Shown here: piece after piece, positions 41,946 through 51,520 of the stretch
How the letters are laid out: every line of letters begins with the position of its first letter
Numbering within the stretch: position 1 is the stretch's first letter
Assembly (NCBI GenBank): GCA_031216915.1
Contig: CM062289.1
Coordinates: 390,495,674-390,559,673 of the forward strand
Direction of reading: 5' to 3'
DNA: 64,000 nucleotides
From: Pictodentalium vernedei
Taxonomy: Eukaryota > Mollusca > Scaphopoda > Dentaliida > Dentaliidae
Notes under the pieces: model-generated
Told to the model about the DNA's origin: nothing
The model's input: only the letters and a program-made list of their open reading frames with translations
Databases searched by the model: none
Made by a program: the position numbers and the translations under genes

Positions 41946-42065
41946 TTAAGAAAGCTACATCTAACAGCTTTCTGCATCAATATTCGGATACTGTGGTTTG
42001 TCATAATCCCATATATCCTGACTGCAATGCAACTCCGGCAGCCAATGTAACAGAAGCTTTCGGAT

Positions 42066-42094
42066 CTTATTAATTAATTAATTAATTTATTAAT

Positions 42095-42141
<47 letters not shown>
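42066..42141. repeat. TTAA/TTTA microsatellite
   Basis: ATTA repeats changing into TTTA repeats, directly after LINE-E, probably its 3' tail. Confidence 0.88.
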
Positions 42142-43404
42142 GAACTGTTGAATTAAAATTTCTGCCTTTCGTCTCCTGCTTTAGAACACCATATCTGTGC
42201 CAGACCTTATCAACATGCACTGATGTTGTTGTGCCCGAGCTTCGTACCGCAGATTCTTTCTGTGGTACGGCTGGGAATTTGACCGGTTCGGTTTTCTCAG
42301 ACTGACCTCACTGGGCTCTGTCTGGCGGTAATGGTACTGACTGGGTTCCGGGCTGTATTGTTGGAGTGATTTGCAGCTTTGGGTTTGGACATTTTGGCAT
42401 CGGAGTGCGGAGGTCTGAACTTATTATTCCTATCTCATTGCACCCGATTATTTGATTTGATTCCTGTATAGAATATATTTATACATATCTTTCTGTCCAG
42501 TAGCCACCTCAACCTTGGACCTCAGCCTTATAAAGTGTAACACGCGTACTTCTAAATGACCGAAATGTTGCCAAACATAATTAAGTGGTCTATGGGGAGT
42601 GTCGGGAAGACAGGCAATTAGGCTATGACACACCCCTGCGTTATACAACCATTGTTTTTGTAGTTTTCAATTTCTTCTGCTGTGTTGTTCATGTAAACTG
42701 TGAAATAAAGAACTGAATAGAATACATCGGTCATACAATTCACCGATCACGCTGAATTGCGCCATTACTCTGTCAACAAAAATGTTGCACAGCAGGTGTT
42801 TCCAAAGTACATTCAATTTATATGCTTTATACACATGGAATAGAAGTAATTCCTTATTACAAAGAACTGTCCACATATTACCACCGAGTAATACAAAGTA
42901 AACAAGTTTACATGTTTTTTCACTTTACTGTACTTAACTGAAAATACCAGTTAAGTGTCTGTCGGGGTGAATGTCGACAAAACATATTCGTTGACTTGAG
43001 AATAATGCTCATTATAGTGGTGGTGGTGGCAGTATAGAGGTTGTTTCTTTATCATTGAGACACGCGCGTAACTCACACAAGCCAAGAAAATAAAAGTGAA
43101 ATTATTTGAACACTTGGTTTTAAAGCCTAATGACGTAGCAGTTGTTTCTAGTCATGTGTTGTCTGCCTTTTCAGACTAGAAAATTTGCTTGGGTTATAGA
43201 ACTTCCCCTGTTCACTATAACTCAAAATGCCTGTCAGGACAACTGGCATACAACATCGAAGGTAAGTTGACTCGACTTCAAACATCAACAAAAACAGTTG
43301 TAGACATAAATCCAAAGGTCAACTAAGAAGCAAGCAATTGTTGAGAAAACAAGTATGACATCAGTAGAAAATAAAACAAAGTTTCCTTTTTTTGTTATTT
43401 TTAA
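42142..43404. other. No gene seen
   Basis: A small hairpin (GTACCGCAGATTC / TCTGTGGTAC, about 42,244-42,278). The short frames have no domain. Confidence 0.5.
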
Positions 43405-43644
43405 CTGGTAGAGTGCTGAATTATTTTTAGTCATCACATTTTGTTCACAAGTCTTTGCGTTGTAACAATTTATGGGAGAGTGCCTATAGACACTCTCCCA
43501 TGAATTGTATCAAGGAAAATTCATACAGACTAAATAATTTAGATTCAAAGATAATATGAAGCACATCCACAGAGTTTGAAGACTGAGTTGCAGTACCTGT
43601 ACTTTAGAGTAAAGCCCAAATATGGGCTTTCAGCACTCAACCAG
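43405..43644. mobile_element. TTAA MITE family P3
   Basis: TTAA both sides (43,401-43,404; 43,645-43,648), ends CTGGTAGAGTGCTG and CAGCACTCAACCAG, central palindrome ACAATTTATGGGAGAGTGCC and complement. Confidence 0.82.
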
Positions 43645-44500
43645 TTAATAAACGAAAACAACAGACAGCCCTCACATGTCACAGACAATCCATTATTAAG
43701 AAAAAAATAGCAAATCTCACACCCTCGACATTTATAATAAAAAGGGCGCTGTCTTTATTGTATGTCCAGATGAGCACACTGTTGATATAATGAACAGGAA
43801 AAAGGTTACGGAACATCAAAGGATGGTGAAAACGCAGTTTTCTTATTTTTAAACCGATTTCAACAGAGAATAATAGACAAATATTCAAAGTGATTGGAAA
43901 AAATGTAATAAGTCAGCCTCTGTATTTTTACACTACTATACAGGAAAATGCCTGAAGTTTGTGAAATCATGCGCACATCGATGATCCAAATTCTCTTACA
44001 TTTCGAAGTTTCAATTTTTAGCTGTAATTCCCGCACACTTTGTGTTACATTTAGTGGCAGCTTTATGAAATTAAGGGGCATTAACTTTCCCGCAAATCTC
44101 TACCAATTACGCAAATTGTCAGCCATGACTATGCGATGGACTGCTGTGATATACTATACTGCGGGAAAAGACAAGTTGACCCTTTCTCACAGTGTATTAC
44201 CTCAAACCATATCATCGTTTAAAAACATTTACTGACGTCATCCATTGCTGTGTAATGGTATATGTAGAGGGTAAACAATGAGTTGATGTTGGATAGGCGA
44301 GAGAAAGCTGGATGACGTCAGTAAAAGTTTTTAAGATTTTTTTTTTTTTTGAACAGTAATTTTATTTCCTTCAAAGTAGAAATTGGATTTGGCGAACAGG
44401 CCGAGCCTACATTAACGCCTCCTCCTACAGAGACAATCAATTCTAATATACAGGATAGAAACAATGAAACGAGTGCAAGTGCTATAAGGAGGGAAGTTAA
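43645..44500. other. Unassigned; hairpin at 44,222-44,335
   Basis: Inverted TACTGACGTCATCCA and TGGATGACGTCAGTA ends about 75 bases apart make a small foldback unit. The nearby open frames (43,948-44,235; 44,349-44,537) have no known domain. Confidence 0.4.
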
Positions 44501-44743
44501 CCCTTTACCTAACATGAAAAGCAGACGACACTTGTAAAAAAAATTCTTGAATAACTAATTTTTTTCATTTTTGTCTCAAAAACATAGGTTATGACCCCTC
44601 ATTGGAACGAGCTCGGTGAGCTCGTTCCAATGAGGTGTCATAACCTATGTTTTTGAGACAAAAAATGAAAAAAACACTAAAAATTAATTGGCGATTTTTG
44701 AGAATAGCGCTGGCCGATTTTGGCCGTTACGTTTGGTAAAGGG
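44501..44743. mobile_element. TTAA palindrome MITE (P1)
   Basis: TTAA both sides (44,497-44,500; 44,744-44,747); centre axis GGTGAGCTCG. Confidence 0.88.
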
Positions 44744-44747
44744 TTAA

Positions 44748-45138
44748 GAAACAGTAAAGAGCTTACTGAAAATTGTTGTATAATAAATGCGTTAAACGCA
44801 ACTTCTTGGTAAAGTTGTGCGTCTGGGTGGATATCTTCTGAACATATTTTATGGTTTTACAGATTAACACTGTATTGTTGTATTAGGCAAGATTTTCCAA
44901 CATGTAAAAAGTAACACCGTTTAGGGCTACACGTTTTGTGGAAGGGGGATGTAGCCGGCACCGAGAAAGAGGTGGCATCGAGAGCTTCAGTATCTGCTGG
45001 TGATGTTTGTGATTTATCATCTTCAACCTCTCCCGCGCATCACCACCGATTACTGAATCTCTCGGTGTCGATTATAAATTGCTGGAAGGCTAGAAACATA
45101 TCGTTTTTAGCCCCATCTGATGCCAGTGGGTCACCGAA
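44748..45138. other. Unassigned stretch
   Basis: A 76-codon plus-strand frame (44,936-45,166) with ordinary composition (AGTEKEVASRASVSAG) overlaps the end of the LINE-D fragment. It could be decayed LINE sequence. Not called as a gene. Confidence 0.35.
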
Positions 45139-45640
45139 TCAGAGGGAATTTAAAGATACGCCATAATTATTCAAATTGTTCACAAGGGTATTTCGTTGGG
45201 TTATGTGAAGTTGGCAATTAAAAACGAAATGTTCCGTGCTTTCATATCCAAAGCCGCATTCACATTTCGGGTCATCGATAAGAAATCTATCAAATTCGTG
45301 AGTATTTAGATTGCTACAACCCAAACGCAATTTCACGTGAAGTGTCTGGCCCATTACGTTTTAATATACGCTTAATAGCTTGTGATGTATCACAACTGCG
45401 CGATTCAGAGGCTAGTTCGTTCCACAGCCGAATTACCGATGGTAGAAATGAATCTGAAATTTTTTTGTTTTACAAAATTGTTCGTCATTTCTGAGGGATA
45501 TGCGGACCTCTGTGCGACAGTTCGAGGTAAAAGTCGCGACAAATAACCTGGTGCAAGTCCGTGTTTCATTTTGTAGCAAGACATTAAATTTGACTGTATC
45601 TCATGCTTAATAGCTGGATAGTCGTACATATCCAATAGCT
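45139..45640 (-). pseudogene. LINE ORF2 C-terminal half (LINE-D)
   Basis: Minus strand. From 45,635: MKHGLAPGYLSRLLPRTV and FRFISTIGNSAVERTSL; after a frameshift near 45,380 it reads RLGCSNLNTHEFDRFL, then the CECG...STEHFVFNC zinc-knuckle. The order K-hGLaP-YL, lRxGHSxLN-like, C-x-C...EH-x3-C is that of CR1/L2/Jockey-type ORF2 C-termini. Different family from LINE-A and LINE-C. Confidence 0.8.
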
Positions 45641-45693
45641 AACTGTTGGATATTTGACATCTATTGAACTATCCAACAACAAAAAGGTTTTAA

Positions 45694-45934
45694 CCCTTTA
45701 CCCAACGAATCGGCCGCATCCGCCCGCGTAATATGCAAATTCAGTAGTTGAAAAAATATTATTTTTCAAAAAATTTCAACAAAACCATATCATGTGACCC
45801 CTCGTTGGAACGAGCTCGTCGAGCTCGTTCCAACGAGGGGTCACATGATATGGTTTTGTTGAAATTTTTTGAAAAATTTGAAAAAATTATATTTAAAATA
45901 ATAAATTTTGATATCATCTGCGTTGGGTAAAGGG
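45694..45934. mobile_element. TTAA palindrome MITE (P1), subfamily 2
   Basis: TTAA both sides (45,690-45,693; 45,935-45,938). Left arm CGAATCGGCCGCATCCGCCC; centre arms ACCATATCATGTGACCCCTC joined to the same CGTTGGAACGAGCTCG core as subfamily 1. Best reference for subfamily 2. Confidence 0.88.
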
Positions 45935-45938
45935 TTAA

Positions 45939-46389
45939 GTAGGATAAATAAGTCTAACGGCCCTTGACTGGGGAGCGTTTTCTCGCCTATTCAACATCAA
46001 CGAGTTATTTATCCTTCATATAAATCACTGATACCAATACAACTGGATTGCTGGAACGTCAGCTAAAACGTCGAAACTCAATATGCACCCCGCCCCAAGA
46101 TGACGTGAAATCGATCAACGCGGTTACTCCTCCCAATCCATGACGTTTGAGGACATGGTAGCTGTTACGTTGACACTGTCGTCCCGACGAAATACCTTAC
46201 ATTTTATCAAACGCTATGGTGTTGTTTACTAAGCACAAAAACTAGTAACACTGCAAAAACTTTCCAATCTCGGCAGTTGTTGTTTGGCAATAATAACTAA
46301 AATATGTTGAAAATATTCAACTTGCATCGTCATGAAAAATGCGCACATCATCAACATATTAAATTTTCACAGACGTCAAAGCGTACTTT
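45939..46389. other. No gene seen
   Basis: Nothing recognisable between two MITEs. Confidence 0.5.
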
Positions 46390-46393
46390 TTAA

Positions 46394-46604
46394 CCCTTTA
46401 CCTAATATAAAAAAGACAACACTTGCAAACCAAATTGTTGAATAACTAATGTTTTTCATTTTTTATCTCAAAACATAGGTTATGACTCCTCATTGGAACG
46501 AGCTCGATTCAAAGAGGGGTCATAACCTATGTTTTTGAGACAAAAAATAATAAAAATTAATTGGCGAGTTTTGTAAATAGAGCTGGCCGGTTTTGGTCGT
46601 TACG
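46394..46604. mobile_element. P1 MITE with right end cut off
   Basis: TTAA on the left (46,390-46,393). It runs to TTTTGGTCGTTACG and then passes straight into the next TIR element, which has replaced its AGGTAAAGGG end. Confidence 0.75.
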
Positions 46605-46734
46605 TTTTTATCCATTAACGGCCCTACACGATACGTGACTTTTTGAAGTAGAGCGTTACGTTCTTGTAATGCCATGTTAATGTTTGTTAATGTACTAGAG
46701 AACGCCCGCTAAAGTGGTCATAATATTCAATTAT

Positions 46735-46938
46735 TCAAGGTGGTGGCGGTGAAGATGCTTTTCTTTTCCTGTCAAATGGGCGTTCCAGCAATCCAGTTGT
46801 ATCGAGATCAGTGGCTTTGTCCAATGGTCCATGGACTGACAATTTGCCGACGCTTCTTGTTTTTTTCAGATTGGGTAGATGATCTACTGTTTCGTGCTTT
46901 GGTGTGGAACGCCCACACAAAACCGTACATATAGTCAC
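46735..46938 (-). CDS. Short ORF inside the 128-bp-TIR element
   Basis: 67 codons with ordinary composition (ending RPFDRKRKASSPPPP), with KRKR-like basic residues that could be a nuclear signal. It could be a remnant of the element's own protein. No family recognised. The Pro run at the end reads through GGTGG repeats at the TIR border. Confidence 0.18.
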   Translation of the reverse strand: MTICTVLCGRSTPKHETVDHLPNLKKTRSVGKLSVHGPLDKATDLDTTGLLERPFDRKRKASSPPPP

Positions 46939-47360
46939 CTCATAGAGGGCATGTCAACATCAGGCCTCAATTATTAATACCCCAAGCGTTGAGGCCAAGA
47001 ATATTGTTTTGTGAAAGAAGGAGGTAAGGCAGCCTTTCCGGATATGCCATCTACTTGCAGTATATTCCATCTCTAACCTGATTTGCTTATTGTTATACTG
47101 TATGTTCATATGCTGCAAGTAAGTAATTCTAATTCTTAATTCGTCGCCCCTCAAACGACGAATATTGACTCTTCCCATTAAAGCCACTGAACTTACCTGG
47201 AAAATACTATCAGAGGTCAAAGGGTTGTTTCTAACTTGTGAAAGCCTGTCAAAGTGAACATCACTCCAACGAACGGAACGGAAACAACCTGACACAAACG
47301 TACTATAAAGCATGTGCGTGCAGCATGTCCTATCGCATTGGAATGCGTCCATCCAGTTAT

Positions 47361-47552
47361 TTGTTTATTGGGGTTTAACAATTCTTTCAACAACCAGGGC
47401 CATATCGTGTCAGGCAGCTCCACACGTGGAAGACAGCGGAGTACCAGTGAGAACCACCGAATAGTGGCGAGTAACTGTCGAACTTACACCACACATGCAG
47501 GGTTAGCATCAGTTGAAGGAATTGTACCAATAGCACACTACGCTATCGTGTG
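47361..47552 (-). mobile_element. Partial SINE S1 nested in TIR element
   Basis: ATTGGGGTTTAACAATTCTT, AACAACCAGGGCCATATCGT, AGCAGGGTTAGC-like and CACTACGCTATCGTG-like pieces match the 28,488 copy. Head missing. Confidence 0.55.
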
Positions 47553-47689
47553 AAATTGAACAATTGAATATTATGACCACTTTAGCGGGCGTTCTCTAGA
47601 ACATTAACAAAGTTTAACAGGGCATTACAAGAACGTAACGCTCTACTTCAAAAAGTCACGTATCGTGTAGGGCCGTTAAAGGATAAAAA

Positions 47690-48118
47690 GTCTCATTAAA
47701 ACAGTCCGACACAGCACGTGATTTTGTTCCTCGCTGTCGTACACTCGGAAGTTTCCTGAACGGTTTCCTGAAATGGTTTCAACTACATGTAGTAAACAAT
47801 GTGATTTTTATTTCAATTATAAAATATGTAAAATGTCCAGCAAAGCTAGCCCCATAAAACAAGCAGCTGTATATAGTAAGTAAGTCTGTATACATTTTAA
47901 GCCCTTATTACTGACTTAAAAGTGGTAAATATCGGTCTCTTTTGAGTTTTCGAATATCGTTGCAATTGAAAGCGTGCCGCTGGCGAGCACATTGTAATCA
48001 AAGGACACCAGTTTATTCGACAACCGACGATACTGTCATCTGTCAAAATTGAAAACGTTAAAAATGTCATGTAAGTACAGGGTCAAAACTTTTTCAGAAT
48101 CCCCGTGGTAATAATAGT
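47690..48118. other. No gene seen
   Basis: AT-rich, nothing recognisable. Confidence 0.5.
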
Positions 48119-48295
48119 AATAACATGACTTTGTCGAGCCTTGTGGTTTATTAACGGCCCAACAGGTGTGAATAACAGCCCTTCAGCTTACTAACGGCCC
48201 TCGACGAAGTCTTCGGCCTATGATAAGCTGTCGGGCTGTTATTCACACCTGTTTGACCGTTAATAAACCACAGTGCCCTCCAAAGTCATGTTATT
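48119..48295. mobile_element. Foldback MITE
   Basis: AATAACATGACTTTG at the left and its complement at the right, with inner arms TGTGGTTTATTAACGGCCC and CAGGTGTGAATAACAGCCC and their complements. Whole unit folds into one hairpin. No flanking duplication identified with certainty. Confidence 0.7.
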
Positions 48296-48432
48296 GTTAA
48301 ATTGAGGCAGAACACACAACATGTGTGAAGTGCGGATGACAGGAATCAACGACCCGAGGTGAAGTTTTGGCTGTATTTCACGACCGCCCTATACTCTTTC
48401 CGAATTGTGTGCTGTATTTCTATCACGATTAA

Positions 48433-48675
48433 CCCTTTACCCATCGTAACGGCCAAAACCGGCCAGCGCTATTCTCAAAAATCGCCAATTAATTTTCAAA
48501 ATATTTTCATTTTTTGTCTCAAAAACATAGGTTATGACCCCTCGTTGGAACGAGCTCGTGGAGCTCGTTCCAACGAGGGGTCATAACCTATGTTTTTGAG
48601 ACAAAAAATGAAAAAAATGAGTTATTCAAGAATTATTTTTGCAAATGTCGTCTGCTTTTCATGTTAGGTAAAGGG
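48433..48675. mobile_element. TTAA palindrome MITE (P1)
   Basis: TTAA both sides (48,429-48,432; 48,676-48,679). GGCCAAAACCGG arm first. Confidence 0.88.
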
Positions 48676-48690
48676 TTAAACTTGAATTAA

Positions 48691-48928
48691 CCCTTTATAT
48701 AACATGAAAAACAGACGACACTTGATAACAAAATTCTTGAATAACTATTTTTTTTAATTTTTTGTCCCAAAAACATAGGATATGGCCCCTCTTTGAAACG
48801 AGCTCGACGAGCTCGTTCCAAAGAGGGGTCACGACCTATGTTTTTGAGACGAAAAAATGAAAAAATTAATGAAAATTAATTGGCGAATTTTGTGAATAGC
48901 GCTAGCCGGTTTTGGTCGATACGAAGGG
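48691..48928. mobile_element. TTAA palindrome MITE (P1), head-to-head neighbour
   Basis: TTAA both sides (48,687-48,690; 48,929-48,932), opposite orientation to the copy 8 bases upstream. More diverged (centre CTCTTTGAAACG). Confidence 0.85.
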
Positions 48929-49262
48929 TTAAGCGAATGAAGCTGATATTTTTAAGTAAAATATCGCCGACGATCTGATAAGTTTCTTGTTTTTCATTGT
49001 TTTGTGTCGAAGCATTTCATTCATAACGTCACTCAGACACGTAACGTCCAATCAAATGCTTTCTTACACGACGCTCTTACGCGTAATCCAGATTCCACGC
49101 GTGATGTATCAAGAACATTTCCCAATGTCTGTGTAGCCTCGCGTAACATTGACTACGTACAGCAATCGCAGTATAAAATATTTACGCTCTCCTTCCCGAA
49201 AATTATCAAACATTGATTTTGGGTACGAAACGTCCATGGTCCAAAGGAGACAATGTGTGTCG

Positions 49263-49665
49263 GTTATTGGCGTTTTAAGGTCACATACTTATGCACAATG
49301 GCTAATCATGACCGTGACAGTTTTACGGGTGGAGGAAACCGGAGTACCCGGAGAGAACCTCCGAGCAGCGACGAGCAGCTGTCAGCTCCCCAACATCGTA
49401 ACACCGCTCTGCAGCACAGGCAGAGTTAGACAGAGTTAGATTGGTTGAAGACATGCGCACCATCGACGTGCAGTTCGCCTTAGTACACGGCGTCATCGTG
49501 CCCCCATATGGACAATCGGGGTTAAGTGCCTTGAACAAGGACACAACGCGGGAGTCCGAATCGATCGCTCAGACGGTCGCCCATCCGAGGACTAACCGGG
49601 CTCGACGTTGCTTAACTTCGTTGATCTGACGAGAACCGGTTACCGCAACGCCACCGCGCCCCCAA
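49263..49665 (-). mobile_element. tRNA-derived SINE S2 (minus orientation)
   Basis: GGTCACATACTTATGCACAA, CGGAGTACCCGGAGAGAACC, CGCCTTAGTACACGGCGTC and GGGTTAAGTGCCTTGAACAA. The tRNA-like head around 49,560-49,660 is diverged. Compare 34,183-34,583. The apparent 62-96 codon frames are not genes. Confidence 0.7.
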
Positions 49666-49869
49666 TGGGTGTCGTAAATTATTGCAAGACAAATACACTC
49701 TAAAATTAGTTGGGTTAAACATTAACCCAAATCAACTAGGTTGAGTGAATATTAACTCATTTTAACCCAACTGATTTTAGTGTGTACTGCCTCTTATTAC
49801 GCATAATACTGACTCTTCTTACGCGATAATAATAATTCTTCTGCTTTCTGCGTTGATTTGTCATTGTCC

Positions 49870-50249
49870 TCTAACGAGGAGGCCTACATTAACCCAGACT
49901 CCGCCGGACTATTCCTCCCTCACTCTCCCACCCAATCTCCCAGAATTCAGTCAAAAATTGTTTCATAATTCCTCCCATCGGCATTTTTCAATCTTCCTAA
50001 CTATAAAATTGACCATTTCAACATCCACTTATCCTTCAGGTTTTCATCCCATTTTCCCATTAGTATTGTAAGGAGTCTTGTTCTACTAGGCAAATATTTG
50101 GGCCATTCCAGAATGAAGTATTCCAGGGTCTCCGTTACTCCTAAATTACACATTTGGCACGGCACTCTTTCCCCGCCTTTACTGATTCCCCCCTCAACTC
50201 CAGTAACTTCGATCCCACTTTGAACAACAAAGACCCCCATACGAGCCAC
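49870..50249 (-). pseudogene. LINE ORF2 C-terminus (LINE-C, second copy)
   Basis: Minus strand: FVVQSGIEVTGVEGGI, then PCQMCNLGVTETLEYFILEW (zinc-knuckle with His and last Cys changed to Tyr and Trp), KYLPSRTRLLTILMGKWDEN. After a stop at about 50,000 the homology to 39,430-39,545 continues with frameshifts. It sits in what would be the first intron of the exon at 50,410. Confidence 0.75.
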
Positions 50250-50409
50250 CTAGGTACTCCTCAAAAGCGATAAAAGGTTACACTGATTTTGTGCGAATTT
50301 CTGAAGATTTCAGTTTCGGTGGAGGTGGTGATTGTGGTTATCATCTTTTTGTTCTTCTCGCGGAATTTTCATAATGATACCAGCTTATGATACGTTAATA
50401 AAAACTTAC

Positions 50410-50506
50410 AAAATATAATCATTCCCATAACAACGAGAAATAGTTCGTCAATATTGTTTTTCATCGTGTCATATTCCTGTAGTACTGAGTCTGTGCTGAA
50501 ATCCAT
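50410..50506 (-). CDS. Putative first coding exon of an AMT-type ammonium transporter, third locus
   Basis: ATG at 50,506, 32 codons plus one T, then donor GTAAGT. The peptide begins MDFSTDSVLQEY and ends LFLVVMGMIIF. Compared with the exons at 5,845 and 17,448 it has identical length, phase and donor but only about 40-45% amino-acid identity. The matching residues sit in the KNN-x-D and LV-x-MGMI part, the pattern of constrained coding sequence. AMT proteins continue with MQCGFAFLEAG after this point. Exon 2 is not found to 42 kb; introns may be long and filled with transposons. Confidence 0.6.
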
Positions 50507-51279
50507 TTTAAGTGCCGAATGCGGGATAAATATAAGACTAACTAACACATAAACAAAACACAAATGCACCAAGTACACACTGACTCACAAGCACCTTTGC
50601 TATTTATTATTCTTGTTTGTATCGTTGTTGGAACTAGTGACACTACACTAAATATTTTTGACACTTTTTGTTTATAAACGGATTCTTTCTGAGATTTTCG
50701 CACTTTCACGGCAAAATGTTCGAGAGGTTTAGTAGAAAAAAACCGTTAAAACTAATTTTGTAAGCCGATTTCATAATGTTATCGACGCGATTTATCGTGG
50801 AAGTTTCTCTTCACACAAACTGTAGGTTGTTAGTAAGTTCCACTGGACCTGACCCCTTCATTCACACTGTCTCATTGAAAACACAAGTCTGCCTGATATG
50901 TTTTATGTCCTGATCTATTGTGAAATACAATGGCCAATCTTTAATGTTATGACTAATTATTCTCCGGAAAAGAATGTTCCACGTGAAAAGTTCGACCGCT
51001 TTCTTGCAAACGTTTGTGAAAATTATCTTTTCCGTGAACCTCTCACAAAGTCTCTTTTTATGTTTGCTGGAAAAACGCCACTTAGCACCCATGCCACCTA
51101 AGGTATCTTTGATGCTTTAGGCATTATTTTATTTCAAAGAAACATTTACGTGATTTTGTGTCATTTTTTCTGAAGCATATAATAAAATCTAATATGTCAT
51201 GTTTGAACATTGTAAATATTAGAATAAATATTCAAGAAGGCATAGTAAAATGACTGAACAAAAGTACAAAAGACAAATA
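50507..51279 (-). promoter_or_regulatory. Region upstream of the third transporter-like exon
   Basis: No recognised element. Two overlapping opposite frames at 50,862-51,101 have no known domain. If the exon is real, its promoter should lie here. Confidence 0.2.
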
Positions 51280-51520
51280 GCATAGCGGGGGTTCGAACCC
51301 ATGCCGTGAGAGTTTTCTTCAGCACCAACAGCCTAGCGAAACTATATTAAACAACTCACGCCATTCAGTCGATATTCCACCTCCTTCGGCCATCAACCGG
51401 TGTCGTATATCGCTGGCCGATTGCTTTGCGTGGTTTAGTATAGTTTCACTATTCTAGGTCGATGGTGCGGTTCGTGCCGCAAGAAACTCCCCCCAGCGTG
51501 GGTTCGATCTCCCGGTATAC
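51280..51520. repeat. Inverted pair of tRNA-like SINE heads
   Basis: Minus-strand unit (51,360 to 51,285) and plus-strand unit (51,427 to 51,515) each read GTTTCRCTA...GGTGC...AAACTC, then a B box (GGGTTCGAACCCC; GGGTTCGATCTCC). They also share GTGAAACTATACTAAA on their inner side. The A-box region is weak. Cloverleaf folding is poor by eye, so I call SINE heads, not tRNA genes. Confidence 0.45.

Larger units (their letters stand above)
40020..42065 (+). pseudogene. LINE ORF2 fragment (LINE-E) broken by four insertions
   Basis: Pieces in order and one orientation: 40,313-40,400 NEINITPIGN and SVKFLVIHIDENLNF (RT thumb, KFLG-x-x-ID type); 40,640-40,775 YSINRAKTFSPIEHIKNALF; 41,220-41,390 NNSVWGPALSAN and ILQKMAIRI (the VWG...LQK-AIR motif); 41,390-41,700 FKYHRTLKFKH and a FFPYVPRIWNE-type frame; 41,950-42,065 FLHQYSDTVVCHNP. 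Gaps are filled by MITEs at 40,066, 40,404 and 41,702 and a LINE tail near 40,775. Typical CR1/L2-like C-terminal half; not functional. Confidence 0.72.
46605..47689. mobile_element. 1.09-kb element with 128-bp inverted ends
   Basis: Left 46,605-46,733 and right 47,562-47,689 are inverted copies starting TTTTTATCCNTTAACGGCCC and holding CGATACGTGACTTTTTGAAG. Inside: a 67-codon minus-strand frame (46,735-46,938), a P4-like MITE remnant (about 47,100-47,230) and a partial SINE (47,361). No transposase motif. No clear target duplication. Confidence 0.7.

Noticed and set aside
49990-50409. Second exon of the ammonium-transporter-like gene near 50 kb
   Set aside because: I looked on the minus strand below 50,410 for a Met-Gln-Cys-Gly-Phe-type start and found only a LINE-C fragment and a SINE.
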